A stretch of DNA of 64,000 bases from Schaalia radingae (GCF_900106055.1 NZ_LT629792.1:1426001-1490000); one strand, 5' to 3'; counted from the first letter of the stretch, positions 40,305-50,450 are shown. The notes: a model not told the origin generated them from the letters alone. Program-made: numbers and translations.

Positions 40305-43211
40305 CTAGTTCTTCGGCAGAACCAGGTTCACCAGTTTAGGTGCGCGCACAATAACTTTCAGCGGCTCACGTCCATCGAGGATGGCGCGGATCGGCTCCAG
40401 GTCGAGCGCGCGAGTGCGCAGATCGTCCTCGTCAATTGAGGGCGATACATCGAGGCGGGCACGAACCTTGCCGTTGACCTGCACGATCGCAGTAATCGTT
40501 TCTTCTTCGAGCAGTGATTCGTCCTCAACGACCGGGAACGGTTCACGTGCGAGCGACTCACCGTGCCCCAGTTTGTGCCACAGTTCTTCAGCGATGTGCG
40601 GCGCAACAGGGCTGACCATCAGCACCAGGGGTTCGATGATTTCGCGCGGTACCGCATCCATCGACGTGATGTGGTTATTCAACACGATCATGCGGGCAAT
40701 GGCGGTGTTAATGCGCAGGTTCTCGAACTCAACCGTCACATCCGCGATCGTGCGGGCCAGCAGTTTGCGCGTGGCCAGATCGGCCGATTCGTCACTGACA
40801 GTGACCTCACCAGTTTCTTCATCGAGGACATTGCGCCACAGGCGCTGCAGGAAGCGCTGAGATCCAACGACGGCTCGCGTCTCCCACGGGCGGGAAATAT
40901 CCAGCGGTCCCATCGACATCTCATACACTCGCAGCGTGTCCGCGCCATAGTCCTGAGCGAATTCGTCAGGTGTGACAACGTTCTTCAGGGACTTGCCCAT
41001 CTTGCCGTATTCCTGTGTGACGGGCTCACCCTTCCAGGTGAATCCGCTTTCCTCGTCGCCCGTCACTTCATCGGCCGGCACGTATGCGCCGCGTGAATCC
41101 GTGTAGGCGTAGGCCTGGATGTAGCCCTGGTTGAACAGCCGGTGGAACGGCTCAGATGCGCTGACGTATCCCAGGTCGAAGAGGATCTTCTGCCAGAAAC
41201 GCGCATACAGCAGGTGCAAAACGGCGTGTTCGACGCCACCGACATACAGGTCTGCACCGCCGGATTCGCCCGGGTTGCGCGGCCCCATCCAGTACTGCTC
41301 ATTGACCGGATCAGCGAAATGTTCGGTGTTATTCGGGTCGCCGTAACGGATTTCGTAAGCGCACGAGCCAGCCCAGTTCGGCATGGTGTTCGTGTCACGA
41401 CGATACGTCTGTTTGCCTTCACCCAGATCCAGTTCAACGTCCAACCAGTCCGTTGCCCGACCCAGCGGTGCTTCCGGCTCAGACGCAGCATCGTTCTCAT
41501 CGAATGTGCGCGGCGAAAAGTCATCAATTTCCGGCAGGGTGACGGGGAGCATCTCATCAGGCAGCGCGTGCACGCGGCCATCAGCCGAATACACCACGGG
41601 GAACGGTTCACCCCAGTAGCGCTGACGTGAGAACAGCCAGTCACGCAGGCGGTACGTCACGGTTTTCTTGCCCAGGCCGCGTTCTTCCAGCCACTGTGTG
41701 ATGCGCTCAATGGCTGCTTCCTTGCCCAGACCGTTGAGGTCCACTTCCTCATTGGCCGAGTTGGTGATGACACCGTCACCGACCCACGCGGCTTCGTCGC
41801 GGTCGAAGTCTTCGGGTGGGGTGATCGTGGTGATGATGTCCAGGTCGAAACGACGTGCGAAGTCAAAGTCACGCTGGTCGTGCGCGGGCACAGCCATAAT
41901 CGCGCCGGTGCCGTATCCCATCAGGACATAGTCGGCCACAAAAATCGGGATGCTCGTGCCGTTAACAGGGTTGGTGGCGAAACGCCCGGAGAACACGCCT
42001 GTCTTCTCTCCTGCTTCGGCGGTTCGCTCCGCATCCGTCATGCGTGCAGCGCGTTCACGGTAGGCTTTCACAGCCGTAGCTGGTGTGGCGTATCCACCTG
42101 TCCACGCTTCGCGTGTTCCATCGGGCCACTCAGCAGGCACGTTCAGGTCAGCAGCGTCGCCCTCGTCCCCGAGCAGGGGGTGTTCGGGGGCAACGACCAT
42201 GAATGTTGCGCCAAAAAGCGTGTCAGGGCGGGTGGTGAACACATCGAGCCGCGTGCCGTCAGCGTCAAATGTGACGCGCGCGCCGGTGGAGCGGCCAATC
42301 CAGTGATGCTGCATTGAGCGCACCTTGTCCGGCCAGTTCACTGTGTCCAGGTCAGCGTCCAGGCGGTCAGCGTAGGCGGTGATTCGCATCATCCATTGGC
42401 GCATGCGCTTGGTAAAGACTGGGAAATTGCCGCGCTCGGAGCGTCCCTCGGCGGTGACTTCCTCGTTGGCGAGCACGGTGCCCAGGCCGGGAGCCCAGTT
42501 CACGGGCGCCTCGTTGATATAGGCCAGGCGGTAGGAATCGAGCACGCGGGCCTGTTCGACCGCTGTCAGATCGTCCCACGCCTTGTCGAATGTTTCCTCG
42601 CCCTCAGATGTGGCGATCGGGCGCGTGCCGGAGCGGAATTCGTCTTCCAGTTCGCTGATCGGACGGGCGCAGCCTTTCGTGCCGGCCGGGTTCGTCGCTT
42701 CAGTGTCATACCACGCGTTGAAGATCTTCAGGAAGATCCACTGCGTCCAACGCACAAACAGGTCATCGGTTGTAGCAAATGAGCGGCGCTTGTCGTGCGA
42801 CAGTCCCAGGCGCGCCAGTTGGCGACGCATATTCGCAATGTTGTCGTATGTCGTGATGCGCGGATGTTGGCCGGTCTGGATGGCGTACTGTTCAGCGGGA
42901 AGACCGAATGCGTCGAATCCCATCGTGTACAGCACGTTAAAGCCGCGCATGCGCTGGAAACGTGCGATCGTGTCAGTGGCGATATAGCCCAGTGGGTGTC
43001 CAACGTGCAGGCCTTTGCCTGACGGGTAGGGGAACATGTCGAGCAGGAAGTAAGGGGTCAGTTGCGCCAGTGGCCCTTCAAGGTCTCCGGTTGGGTTATC
43101 GGCATTGAATGTGCCACGGTCATCCCACTGCTTGTGCCACTTGTCTTCGATGGCGTTGGCCATCTGTGCGGTGTAGCGGAATTCCGGCTCCGAACCTTGA
43201 TTCTGGCTCAT
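40305..43211 (-). CDS. leuS: leucyl-tRNA synthetase
   Basis: 968 aa class Ia synthetase. HIGH-type motif [22 protein letters not shown]1 editing domain with [23 protein letters not shown], and [15 protein letters not shown] as KMSKS. ATG at 43211 ([18 protein letters not shown]) has GAGAGGG upstream; a second ATG ten codons earlier is weaker, and the remaining upstream extension overlaps the divergent HIT gene. Length is normal for actinobacteria. Confidence 0.97.
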   Translation of the reverse strand: MSQNQGSEPEFRYTAQMANAIEDKWHKQWDDRGTFNADNPTGDLEGPLAQLTPYFLLDMFPYPSGKGLHVGHPLGYIATDTIARFQRMRGFNVLYTMGFDAFGLPAEQYAIQTGQHPRITTYDNIANMRRQLARLGLSHDKRRSFATTDDLFVRWTQWIFLKIFNAWYDTEATNPAGTKGCARPISELEDEFRSGTRPIATSEGEETFDKAWDDLTAVEQARVLDSYRLAYINEAPVNWAPGLGTVLANEEVTAEGRSERGNFPVFTKRMRQWMMRITAYADRLDADLDTVNWPDKVRSMQHHWIGRSTGARVTFDADGTRLDVFTTRPDTLFGATFMVVAPEHPLLGDEGDAADLNVPAEWPDGTREAWTGGYATPATAVKAYRERAARMTDAERTAEAGEKTGVFSGRFATNPVNGTSIPIFVADYVLMGYGTGAIMAVPAHDQRDFDFARRFDLDIITTITPPEDFDRDEAAWVGDGVITNSANEEVDLNGLGKEAAIERITQWLEERGLGKKTVTYRLRDWLFSRQRYWGEPFPVVYSADGRVHALPDEMLPVTLPEIDDFSPRTFDENDAASEPEAPLGRATDWLDVELDLGEGKQTYRRDTNTMPNWAGSCAYEIRYGDPNNTEHFADPVNEQYWMGPRNPGESGGADLYVGGVEHAVLHLLYARFWQKILFDLGYVSASEPFHRLFNQGYIQAYAYTDSRGAYVPADEVTGDEESGFTWKGEPVTQEYGKMGKSLKNVVTPDEFAQDYGADTLRVYEMSMGPLDISRPWETRAVVGSQRFLQRLWRNVLDEETGEVTVSDESADLATRKLLARTIADVTVEFENLRINTAIARMIVLNNHITSMDAVPREIIEPLVLMVSPVAPHIAEELWHKLGHGESLAREPFPVVEDESLLEEETITAIVQVNGKVRARLDVSPSIDEDDLRTRALDLEPIRAILDGREPLKVIVRAPKLVNLVLPKN

Positions 43212-43392
43212 TGATGGATCCCTCTCGAATTCTTCGGTCATGCTCGTCAAATTGGCCTGTTGCCAACCACTTAAGGGTATCTCATCGCGCCACTGGCTAC
43301 CGGATTCGTTCAGCGTACGATCGGGCGCAGGTGCGGAGGGGTATCGCGACGAGGGTGGCCCATGCGGGCGCAAGATGGGTGACAATAGAGCC

Positions 43393-43839
43393 ATGAGTAC
43401 AGCATTTGAGAACATCATTGATGGAACATGGTCGGGACGCTTCGCATGGGCTGACGACGTTTGTGTTGTTTTTGCCACCATTGAGCCGATCCGCGCTGGT
43501 CACATGCTGGTGGTGCCGCGCCACCCTTACCCGTCGTGGACGGACGCGCCGGTGGAGGTTGCCGAGCACCTGATGCGCGTGGCTCACATCATTGGGCGAG
43601 CACAGATCGAAGCCTTCGACGTGGAACGAGCCGGCCTGATCATTGCCGGTTTTGAGGTACCTCACACCCATCTGCATGTGGTCCCCATGAAGTCGGAAGC
43701 AGATATTGCATTCGCCAATGCTGCTCAGGCTAGTGATGATGCCCTCGACGATGCTACGACGAGGGTGCGTGAGGCACTGGTGGGCCTGGGGTACGAGGCG
43801 AACGTGCCGCCGTCGATGGGGTCAGCTTCCCTGAGCTAG
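43393..43839 (+). CDS. HIT-family protein
   Basis: 148 aa with the HIT triad HTHLHVV (histidines of the HxHxHxx motif, with nucleophile in the middle) and [16 protein letters not shown]. Hydrolase or transferase of nucleotide conjugates; exact substrate unknown. The ATG at 43393 has GACAAT exactly 6 nt upstream, so probably leaderless; a longer frame from 43240 runs over the leuS promoter region and is rejected. Confidence 0.88.
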   Translation: MSTAFENIIDGTWSGRFAWADDVCVVFATIEPIRAGHMLVVPRHPYPSWTDAPVEVAEHLMRVAHIIGRAQIEAFDVERAGLIIAGFEVPHTHLHVVPMKSEADIAFANAAQASDDALDDATTRVREALVGLGYEANVPPSMGSASLS

Positions 43840-43881
43840 CTCGGGTGCGCGGCTGCGACAGTTGGCGCGCGATTGCGCCCG

Positions 43882-44610
43882 TTACTGTTCGACGTGAAGA
43901 TCATCCGGGTCGGTGGCTACGAAAATGGCATCTGCGGCCACGTCACCGATTTCGACGGTATGCGCGCGCTCTTCACCAGATTCACGCACGTCAAGTGTGA
44001 GTGTTCCCAGCGCAGGTGAGCGGCGCACCACCGTGATACGGGCATCCAGGGCGATCCCCCTGCTGGCCAGATCGCGCAGCATCTGCGGATGGCCATCTGA
44101 GATTCGCACGATGACCGTGTCAGTTCCTTCGACAACGTCAGACAGCGGCATCATACCGGGAGCCAGGCGAGTGCCGTCAGGAGCCGGAATCGGGTCGCCA
44201 TGTGGGTCGCGCATCGGGAAACCAAGCGCACGGTCGAGGTGCTCAAGCAGCGTCTCGGAGACCGCATGTTCAAGGATTTCTGCTTCTCGGTGAACTTCGT
44301 CCCACTCAAAGTCGAGCTTTTCGTACAGGTATGTTTCGAGGAGGCGGTGGCGACGCACCACACCTACTGCTATTGCGCGGCCCTTTTCGGTCAGGTGAAC
44401 CTTGTGGTATGGCTCATGTTCAACCAACCCCTGGTCTTTGAGCCTTTTGACGTTTTCAGATGCCGTTGATGCGACGACCCCCATTCTGGCGGCAAGATCG
44501 TTCACCGATACTCCGGCACCACTCCACTCCCCTGCGGAGTAAATAGTCTTCAAGTAGTCCTGCGTCATTTGCGTGATGGGCACGTCACGCAGATCGTCGT
44601 GGTGTTCCAT
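43882..44610 (-). CDS. DtxR/MntR-family metal-dependent regulator
   Basis: 242 aa. N-terminal winged helix (ITQMTQDYLKTIYSAGEWSGAGVSVNDLAARMGVVASTASENVKRLKDQGLV), metal-binding dimerisation domain with HRLLETYLYEKLDFEWDEVHREAEILEHAVSE, and a C-terminal SH3-like FeoA domain. Metal ligands H, E and C/D are in the expected helices, but Fe versus Mn specificity cannot be decided here. GGAGGG precedes the ATG. Target genes are not in the window, except possibly the distant VIT transporter. Confidence 0.9.
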   Translation of the reverse strand: MEHHDDLRDVPITQMTQDYLKTIYSAGEWSGAGVSVNDLAARMGVVASTASENVKRLKDQGLVEHEPYHKVHLTEKGRAIAVGVVRRHRLLETYLYEKLDFEWDEVHREAEILEHAVSETLLEHLDRALGFPMRDPHGDPIPAPDGTRLAPGMMPLSDVVEGTDTVIVRISDGHPQMLRDLASRGIALDARITVVRRSPALGTLTLDVRESGEERAHTVEIGDVAADAIFVATDPDDLHVEQ

Positions 44611-44777
44611 CAGCCCTCCAGGTTTGTCAGTGTCAAAGACGCGTTGGCGCTCCGGTTCTTACTGTAGATGCCCATGCGCGCCTGTGCATGCGTCCTGCAG
44701 ATGTGTCCTATCGCCTACTTTTCAAGTTGTCTGAAGCCCCTTGACACGAGTACAGTATTACTTCGTTACGAGACGTA

Positions 44778-44853
44778 GCGCCGTTAGCTCAATTGGCAGA
44801 GCAGCTGGCTCTTAACCAGCGGGTTGGGGGTTCGATTCCCTCACGGCGCACCA
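44778..44853 (+). tRNA. tRNA-Lys(CTT), copy 1, with encoded CCA
   Basis: Acceptor GCGCCGT/ACGGCGC, anticodon loop CTCTTAA (CTT), T-loop TTCGATT; CCA follows the discriminator A. 73 nt plus CCA. Confidence 0.95.
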
Positions 44854-44865
44854 CCTGTAACTCAT

Positions 44866-44938
44866 GCGCCGTTAGCTCAATTGGCAGAGCAGCTGGCTCT
44901 TAACCAGCGGGTTGGGGGTTCGATTCCCTCACGGCGCA
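44866..44938 (+). tRNA. tRNA-Lys(CTT), copy 2, without CCA
   Basis: Identical over all 73 nt to copy 1, 12 bp downstream, but followed by CTT rather than CCA. It directly borders the accessory toxin region, so it could be a tandem duplication or a former attachment site. Confidence 0.93.
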
Positions 44939-45084
44939 CTTTTTATGCTTCCGCTCCTCCGAGAGAGTTTGTCACCTCTTCATGCTTCTTCGGTCACGTG
45001 CACGTCTTGGCGGTCGACACCAAAGCCTGCACAGATATTGCGCAGAGTGAGCCGAGGGTCGGCCATGGTTGGCGTCTCAATGCG

Positions 45085-45250
45085 CATCCCCGTCATCGAG
45101 ATCGGCGAGGCGATTGTCGTGATCCCCGTTCGAGTAGCTGACGCTGGATCGAGTGCGGATGAAACACATTGCGCATGAAAAGAGCGTCCGAACTTTCCAC
45201 CAGCGGCCTCAGCTCTTCGAAGAACGGCTCATCAAGACTCATCAACGACA
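45085..45250 (-). pseudogene. fragment of a third immunity-protein paralogue
   Basis: On the minus strand, MSLDEPFFEELRPLVESSDALFMRN is nearly identical to residues about 31-55 of the intact immunity gene next door (LTSLDEPFFEELSKLAESSDALFMRN), then after a one-base shift it continues SVSYSNGD...LADLDDGDA. No start or C-terminal part survives. The rest of 44939-45275 shows nothing else. Confidence 0.75.
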
Positions 45251-45275
45251 CAGCCTCACACCACCCTCACACCCG

Positions 45276-45902
45276 CTATTCCTCGACAACGAATGCTTCG
45301 AGGGCTGGATGACCATCAGGATCCAGAAAAGAGTCAAGAAGATCCCGAACCGGAATATCACAGACATAGGAGAACTCCACCGTACGCGAGTAGTCATTGG
45401 TCAACGTATCGCTCATGAGCATGGGAAGGATTCCGCGGTCGGGTGTCTGAAGCGTGTAGTCAAATTTGTTGATTTCCACGAGGGAATAACCAGGGCGCTG
45501 TTCGTAGGTGTAGCAGGGAATGTACATGGATGGGTAGTCGCGTTGCGCCCAGCGGAATGATTCGCCCGCCTGGTAGATGAACCAGCGTGTCACCAGGTCA
45601 AGATCCGGGGAAAAGAACGTAAATTGGATATCCTCGTTTCGCGTACTTTCTCCGTATGCGAACTGCCCATCCTCAAGCTGAGCCACGTGATAGACCGGAT
45701 CCCCAGCATGACTGATACTGATCGAACGAGGATGGAACACATTGCGCATGAAAAGAGCGTCTGAACTTTCCGCCAGCTTCGACAGCTCCTCGAAAAACGG
45801 CTCATCAAGACTCGTGAGCGTCAATATTGCATCATCCCTTATTCTTAAGACATGTGACGGAGTCTTATCCTTCATTATACGGTCTGAACATATGAGAGCC
45901 AT
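45276..45902 (-). CDS. putative immunity protein to the TNT-type toxin, copy 2
   Basis: 208 aa, soluble, acidic, paralogous to the next gene upstream (shared layout: FFEELSKLAESSDALFMRN, ISHAGDPVYHVAQLEDGQFAYGES, DLVTRWFIYQAGESFR and a C-terminal DIPVRDLLDSFLD). Resembles the Imm61/IFT-type antitoxins found beside TNT NADases. Visibly more AT-rich than the flanking housekeeping genes. A start at 45875 is also possible. Immunity function is inferred from position and paralogy. Confidence 0.65.
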   Translation of the reverse strand: MALICSDRIMKDKTPSHVLRIRDDAILTLTSLDEPFFEELSKLAESSDALFMRNVFHPRSISISHAGDPVYHVAQLEDGQFAYGESTRNEDIQFTFFSPDLDLVTRWFIYQAGESFRWAQRDYPSMYIPCYTYEQRPGYSLVEINKFDYTLQTPDRGILPMLMSDTLTNDYSRTVEFSYVCDIPVRDLLDSFLDPDGHPALEAFVVEE

Positions 45903-45949
45903 CCAGCTCCGGGTGGAGCCTCCGCTCTCAGAGTTTTCTTGCGTTGGCT

Positions 45950-46480
45950 CTAAGGGGCAAGGAATTGGGAAAGCGAAGGTTCTCCGTTTGCGTTGGTCAC
46001 TGAATCGACCAGGTCGTGTACCTCTATGTCATGAATGTGAGAGTAGCGCACGCATTGGGAGACGTCATGTACAAGGTCGTCGCTCATCTTCATCGGCAGA
46101 AGTTCGCCATCTGGAGCTCGCAGAGTCGAAAGTGTGCGCGTCAAGCGGTGGAGAGCATATCCTTCCCGTATCTGACTAGTTCGGTGAGGAATGGAGAACT
46201 GCAGGTAGGCGCGAGCGTATCGATAGGGGAAGCTGGCGTTTAAGATAAGCCAGCGTAGGGCAATCTGTGCGTCCATAGTGACAAGTGAGAAGGAAATAGG
46301 ACCACCTCGACCGCTTGAACCGAATGCGAAAGATCCGTCGTTGTGGTGTACCACGTGGAGGGCGGGGTCGCCATAGTCGTAGCTCAGCGTGACAGATTCA
46401 TGTGCTACCTCGTTGAGTGCAAATCGGGCCCATCGGCATTCAGCTAAAGGCCGTAACTCATCGAAACTCAGTGTATCCAT
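45950..46480 (-). CDS. putative immunity protein to the TNT-type toxin, copy 1
   Basis: 176 aa, begins MDTLSFDELRPLAECRWARFALNEVAHESVTLSYDYGDPALHVVHHNDGSFAFG. Directly downstream of the toxin, the standard position for its immunity gene. A GTG nine codons earlier overlaps the toxin end; AAAGGA upstream favours 46480. Shares layout with copy 2 at low identity, so the pair may protect against different toxin variants. Confidence 0.7.
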   Translation of the reverse strand: MDTLSFDELRPLAECRWARFALNEVAHESVTLSYDYGDPALHVVHHNDGSFAFGSSGRGGPISFSLVTMDAQIALRWLILNASFPYRYARAYLQFSIPHRTSQIREGYALHRLTRTLSTLRAPDGELLPMKMSDDLVHDVSQCVRYSHIHDIEVHDLVDSVTNANGEPSLSQFLAP

Positions 46481-47808
46481 TCGAGGAGAATTCCTTTCTC
46501 TATGCACTCTGCAATTGACACCATTTCACCTCGTTCATTTAAGAAGATGAATTGCTTACCTCCGTCTTCAAATCCTAATGCGGGGGCGATTGTACCCTCT
46601 TCAACAGAGTAGCCACGAGGCAGTTCACCCAGCTGATAACCGTAGAGACGGTCATGAGCTTTCGGAGGCGGCATTGATCGCTTTTCAAATGGAATATGAC
46701 GGCCTTCAGGTGCCGATGCGACGAATTGTCCCCCTGGATGACCGATCCGGTCGACGAATCGTCCATACTTTTCCTTGATTTGTTGAAGGCTGCTATGGCG
46801 CACAACTGAGTCAGGCAAGGCGCCGTTTGTATCTTGAAATCTATAATTCGGAACACCTCTCGAGTTTAAATTCTTTGAAGCCCACGCGTCGTAGGTCGGA
46901 TACGGCTCTCCGTGCGCGTTCTTCCCAAATGGTGCGGGGCTTGTGTCCCAATGGGGGGTTGCGTCGGAGCGATGCAAGGAAAACTCGGTATATTGAGCTG
47001 GGTCTACGTGAGGGGCAGAAGCGTTGATGCGTGTCGAGGGTGTGTCTGCGCCTTTGCGGAGGAGCCTGTTGAGGGTGTCAGAGAACTTCCTGAACAACTC
47101 GGTGAGCTTGCCGAGCAGCCCCTTAAGATTCTTAACTGAATCAATGACCTTGTGAACAGTTGTGCTGATCCTGGATGTCATCGTGGCAACACTGGTGGAT
47201 ATTTGCGCCGCGATAGCGGGAATACCCAGCCCAGCGGTGGCAACCGCTTCGATAATGGCGGATGCGAACTTGCCGATGATTTCAGATAGAGCATCACGCA
47301 CCAGGTCGTGAACAATCTGAACAAGCGTGGCAGCGACGTTAAGAGCCTGCCCCATCGCGCTGGCCCACTTGCCTGCCTGCTCAATCAGCTTGCCCAGGTC
47401 GGCTTCCAAGACGGTGATCGCGCTGATGGTTTGCCCGCTCATAGATGACAGGTCAGAGCGCGTATACCCGGCCAACTGCTGGGAGCACGCGGACAGCTGA
47501 GTGTTAATGTTGCCCCACGTCTGAGCATAGGCCGCAACCTGATCCGCATCACCAGTGAACTCATCGAGCCACTGATCCAAAGGGTGAACATGCTCAAGCA
47601 CCCATCCGGCACCCATCGCGATCAGCGAACCGATCGGGTCAGCGATAAAACTGGCCGCATCACCTACAGCAGCGAACGCAGCCATACCGCCACTGACCCA
47701 GCTGCCTGAATTGAACGCGCCAACCAGCTGCTCGCCGTCTTCAAGAAGAAACGTGCCGGCAAGCGGGCTGGTCGAGTCCTGACGCTGCGCCACCAAAGGA
47801 TTAGCCAC
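46468..47808 (-). CDS. polymorphic toxin with ESX-type N-terminus and C-terminal TNT-like NADase domain
   Basis: 446 aa, GTG start with GAGGT upstream. N-terminal 250 residues are helical, WXG/EspC-partner-like, with no signal peptide. The C-terminal ~110 residues match the tuberculosis necrotizing toxin fold: YGRFVDRIGHPGGQFVASAPEGRHIPFEKRSMPPP, YGYQLGELPRGYSVEEGTIAPALGFEDGGKQF, where the Gln of GGKQF matches the essential catalytic Gln of TNT. Expected activity: NAD(P)+ glycohydrolase. Start overlaps the EspC-like gene by 8 bp, immunity genes follow. Confidence 0.8.
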   Translation of the reverse strand: MANPLVAQRQDSTSPLAGTFLLEDGEQLVGAFNSGSWVSGGMAAFAAVGDAASFIADPIGSLIAMGAGWVLEHVHPLDQWLDEFTGDADQVAAYAQTWGNINTQLSACSQQLAGYTRSDLSSMSGQTISAITVLEADLGKLIEQAGKWASAMGQALNVAATLVQIVHDLVRDALSEIIGKFASAIIEAVATAGLGIPAIAAQISTSVATMTSRISTTVHKVIDSVKNLKGLLGKLTELFRKFSDTLNRLLRKGADTPSTRINASAPHVDPAQYTEFSLHRSDATPHWDTSPAPFGKNAHGEPYPTYDAWASKNLNSRGVPNYRFQDTNGALPDSVVRHSSLQQIKEKYGRFVDRIGHPGGQFVASAPEGRHIPFEKRSMPPPKAHDRLYGYQLGELPRGYSVEEGTIAPALGFEDGGKQFIFLNERGEMVSIAECIEKGILLEWIH

Positions 47809-48139
47809 GCCGACCTCGCTTCCCCCACACGCTCACCTCATTGTTGAAGGAGCGTGTCAGCTCGTCTTCGTGAGCAGTAAAATCCTCCACAGCAATACCC
47901 AGCTGACTGCACAGCCGGTCCAACGCGCTCGACGCGCTTGACAGCGCGTCACGCGCCTGACCTTCCACCAGCGACAGGGGCGGGACCAAAAAAGGCGAAC
48001 ACAATACGCCGAACGCGCCATCACCCACACCGACCTGAACGGACGCATCACGGGCCATCTGAATTCCCTGCCCCACGTGAGCGACATGACACCGGTGCTC
48101 ATCAAGCTGGTCAGTGTTAATACGCAGATCGCCCGTCAT
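47801..48139 (-). CDS. EspC-like ESX (type VII) secretion partner
   Basis: 112 aa helical protein, LRINTDQLDEHRCHVAHVGQGIQMARDASVQVGVGDGAFGVLCSPFLVPPLSLVEGQARDALSSASSALDRLCSQLGIAVEDF. This alternating-helix layout with a central Gly/Pro hinge is that of EspC/WXG-like proteins that escort toxins through ESX systems. Overlaps its neighbours on both sides. No secretion ATPase (EccC) is in the window, so export depends on a system elsewhere. Confidence 0.7.
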   Translation of the reverse strand: MTGDLRINTDQLDEHRCHVAHVGQGIQMARDASVQVGVGDGAFGVLCSPFLVPPLSLVEGQARDALSSASSALDRLCSQLGIAVEDFTAHEDELTRSFNNEVSVWGKRGRRG

Positions 48140-48477
48140 TGGTCCGCAAGCTTTCGCACGGTCGGCGAATCAGCACCGAAGATCTCTGAGGCCACAGCAA
48201 CCATCTGGGTGCGCACATCGCTCAACGCTGCCCTGTACGCCTCCATCACGCTGGACGTCAACTGGCTTTTCGACAAGGTCGACACCTGGGCGGCGAACTC
48301 AATCCTGTCAAGATGACCACTGTGATCCACATGCACCGTGACAATACGATCACGGCTCGAACCACTCCCACACGTATCCTCAGCCCGGCGCTGAAAACTC
48401 ACCGCCGCTTGGGCATGACGCTCAGCGCCCGCCACCTGACAGTCAACCGCATCATGCGCCTCATCAAATTCATCCAC
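48136..48477 (-). CDS. YbaB/EbfC-like (EspL-type) protein of the toxin module
   Basis: 113 aa, GTG start. DRIVTVHVDHSGHLDRIEFAAQVSTLSKSQLTSSVMEAYRAALSDVRTQMV is the YbaB-like fold used by ESX-associated EspL chaperones. First gene of the toxin module; the 4-bp overlap with the EspC-like gene implies co-translation. The 145 bp upstream shows no other gene. Confidence 0.7.
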   Translation of the reverse strand: MDEFDEAHDAVDCQVAGAERHAQAAVSFQRRAEDTCGSGSSRDRIVTVHVDHSGHLDRIEFAAQVSTLSKSQLTSSVMEAYRAALSDVRTQMVAVASEIFGADSPTVRKLADQ

Positions 48478-48623
48478 ACAACGTATATACGAGTTTGCAC
48501 GTCATCCCGTCCATGAAACACACGTCACACCTTCAGCCGACACGCGCACAGAGCTGTCGCGCCTCGTTTGGGACACGGGCACCTGCCCTCCAAACCTGCA
48601 GGCGCAGACCGTCGCTGTACGAC

Positions 48624-49097
48624 TCAGTCGATGCCGAGTTCCCTGCGCAGACGCTTGACGTGACCTGAAGCCCTGACGCCATATTGTGCAAGGGCAATCG
48701 TGCCGTCAGGGTTGACGACAAATGTGCAACGTTTTGGTCCCAGAATTTTGCGGCCGAAACTCATCTTTTCGCCAAAGGCCCCATAGGCGTCGATCACGGT
48801 GCCTTCCGGATCTGACAGCAGCGGAAATGTCAGTAACTGGTTTGCCTCGAACTTTTCCAGCGCCGCCATGTCATCCTTGCTGATTCCGACAACCTCATAG
48901 CCTGCCCCCTGCAGCGAGGCCAGCGAGTCACGAAAATCGCACGCCTCGGTAGTGCATCCGGGCGTGGACGCACGCGGGTAGAAGTACACCACCACGCCGC
49001 GTGCAGCACGAGCCAGCATGTCAGTCAGTGACACAGTGCCGTGCGTGGAATCCAAAGTGAATTCAGGAGCCTTGTCCCCCACCTTCAGTTCAGCCAT
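48624..49097 (-). CDS. bcp: thioredoxin-dependent thiol peroxidase (Bcp)
   Basis: 157 aa peroxiredoxin Q. Peroxidatic region reads YFYPRASTPGCTTEACDFRDSL (Cys of TPGCTTEA, resolving Cys five residues on). GAGGAGG precedes the ATG at 49097. Reduces hydroperoxides with thioredoxin. Isolated from neighbours functionally. Confidence 0.94.
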   Translation of the reverse strand: MAELKVGDKAPEFTLDSTHGTVSLTDMLARAARGVVVYFYPRASTPGCTTEACDFRDSLASLQGAGYEVVGISKDDMAALEKFEANQLLTFPLLSDPEGTVIDAYGAFGEKMSFGRKILGPKRCTFVVNPDGTIALAQYGVRASGHVKRLRRELGID

Positions 49098-49205
49098 GGC
49101 AGCCTCCTCATGTGTCCGCCGTATTTGTCCGTCGTCATCCACCACTGTAGGTCACGCCCGCTGCGAGCGCTCATGAAGGAACCATCCTGCCGTATCACGG
49201 CAACG

Positions 49206-50449
49206 CTAGAATCCTTTGGACTGCAGCCATCTCATCAATTCACTTGTCCTGGCCGCCTGGTAATCATCCCGGTCAGCCGCGTCGCCCTCGTGCCTCCTAT
49301 CGAGTTTCCTGCTGTCAATGGCATCCACGATCACCCCGTCACGCAGGTAGACGATCCGGTCCGCGCGCGCAGCGCACACCGGGTCATGTGTCACCATGAC
49401 AATGGTGGTGCCATCCTGATGTGCTTCTTCAAGCGCCTCCAGCACCTCACCGGTCATGGAGGTGTTCAGCGCACCGGTTGGCTCGTCAGCGAACACGATC
49501 GATGGCTGGGTGGCGAGTGCGCGACAGATGGTGGCGCGCTGGAGCTGTCCCCCGGATACCTGGGTGATCTCATGATCAGCTACTGCACCAATGTCGAATC
49601 GCTCCATCAGTGCGTCGACGCGTTCCTCGGCCGCCCTCGTCCCTGACCGTCCGGCAGCTTTCAAGGCGGGCAGCGCAATGTTGTCGCGAATCGTAAAGTT
49701 CTTCAGGAAGTGCGCCTGTTGGAAAACGAAACCCATCTCGTGCAGGCGCACGTGGCTCATCTGCTGATCGTTCAACTCGGTGAGCTCATGCCCTGCCAGT
49801 TCGACGGAACCGCCGGTGGGTCGATCCATCCCGCTCATGCAATACAACAATGTGGACTTCCCTGAACCTGACGCACCCATCACGGCGACGAACTGTCCGC
49901 GCGGCGCCTCCAGGTCGATGCCTCGCAGCACCTGCGTGGGCGGCTCCGTCGTCGAAAAGGTCTTCGTCAGGCCCTGCACGCGCAGCAGCGTCTGCCCCGC
50001 CTGCTGTGTGTGATCTGCAGGTTCGCGCGCTTCCATGTTGTCTGAGGCCATGCGCATTGTTGCCCACACCAGACCAAGTGCAACGGCGCAGATAATATTG
50101 CCGATCGCCATCAGGCGTATGCGGTCAAATCGATCGGCAAGCACTCCGGCGGGCGGTGCCAACAGGACGGCGGGCAGGAACCCTGCCAGCGTGATCAGCG
50201 CGACCGACGTGCTCAAGCCGGTGTGCTGGTAGGCATAGATGGTCAGAGCGAACGGTGTCAAGCCGTTGCCAGTCTTGGCGATCAGCTGCGCCAGCCAGAT
50301 CAGGGCGAAGCGGCGTCGGCCTTCGCGTTCGTGTGAGTTGGTAAGCGTCGGAGTACTGGTCGGTGCAGACGAGTTAGCCCCTGAGGCCCGCCAGTTGGTG
50401 GCGGCGCGTCGGTTGGAGAAGGCGTGCCGGTGGGTGCAGCGGTACTCAT
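49206..50449 (-). pseudogene. MFS transporter remnant fused to an ABC ATPase
   Basis: From an ATG at 50449, one base after the TetR stop, a Ser/Thr/Pro-rich N-terminus (STAAPTGTPSPTD) leads by a frameshift into FALIWLAQLIAKTGNGLTPFALTIYAYQ, the first helices of a major-facilitator protein. After about 70 residues this joins in frame to a complete LolD/MacB-type ABC ATPase (Walker A GASGSGKST, signature VSGGQLQRA, Walker B IVFADEP). The ATPase part (49206 to about 50051) may still be expressed, but no permease partner is present. Confidence 0.65.
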
Positions 50450-50450
50450 C

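Noticed and set aside
44939..45275. Attachment repeat of tRNA-Lys closing an island
   Set aside because: I searched by eye for a third copy of the tRNA-Lys 3' end through 48.6 kb and found none, so an island boundary is not supported.
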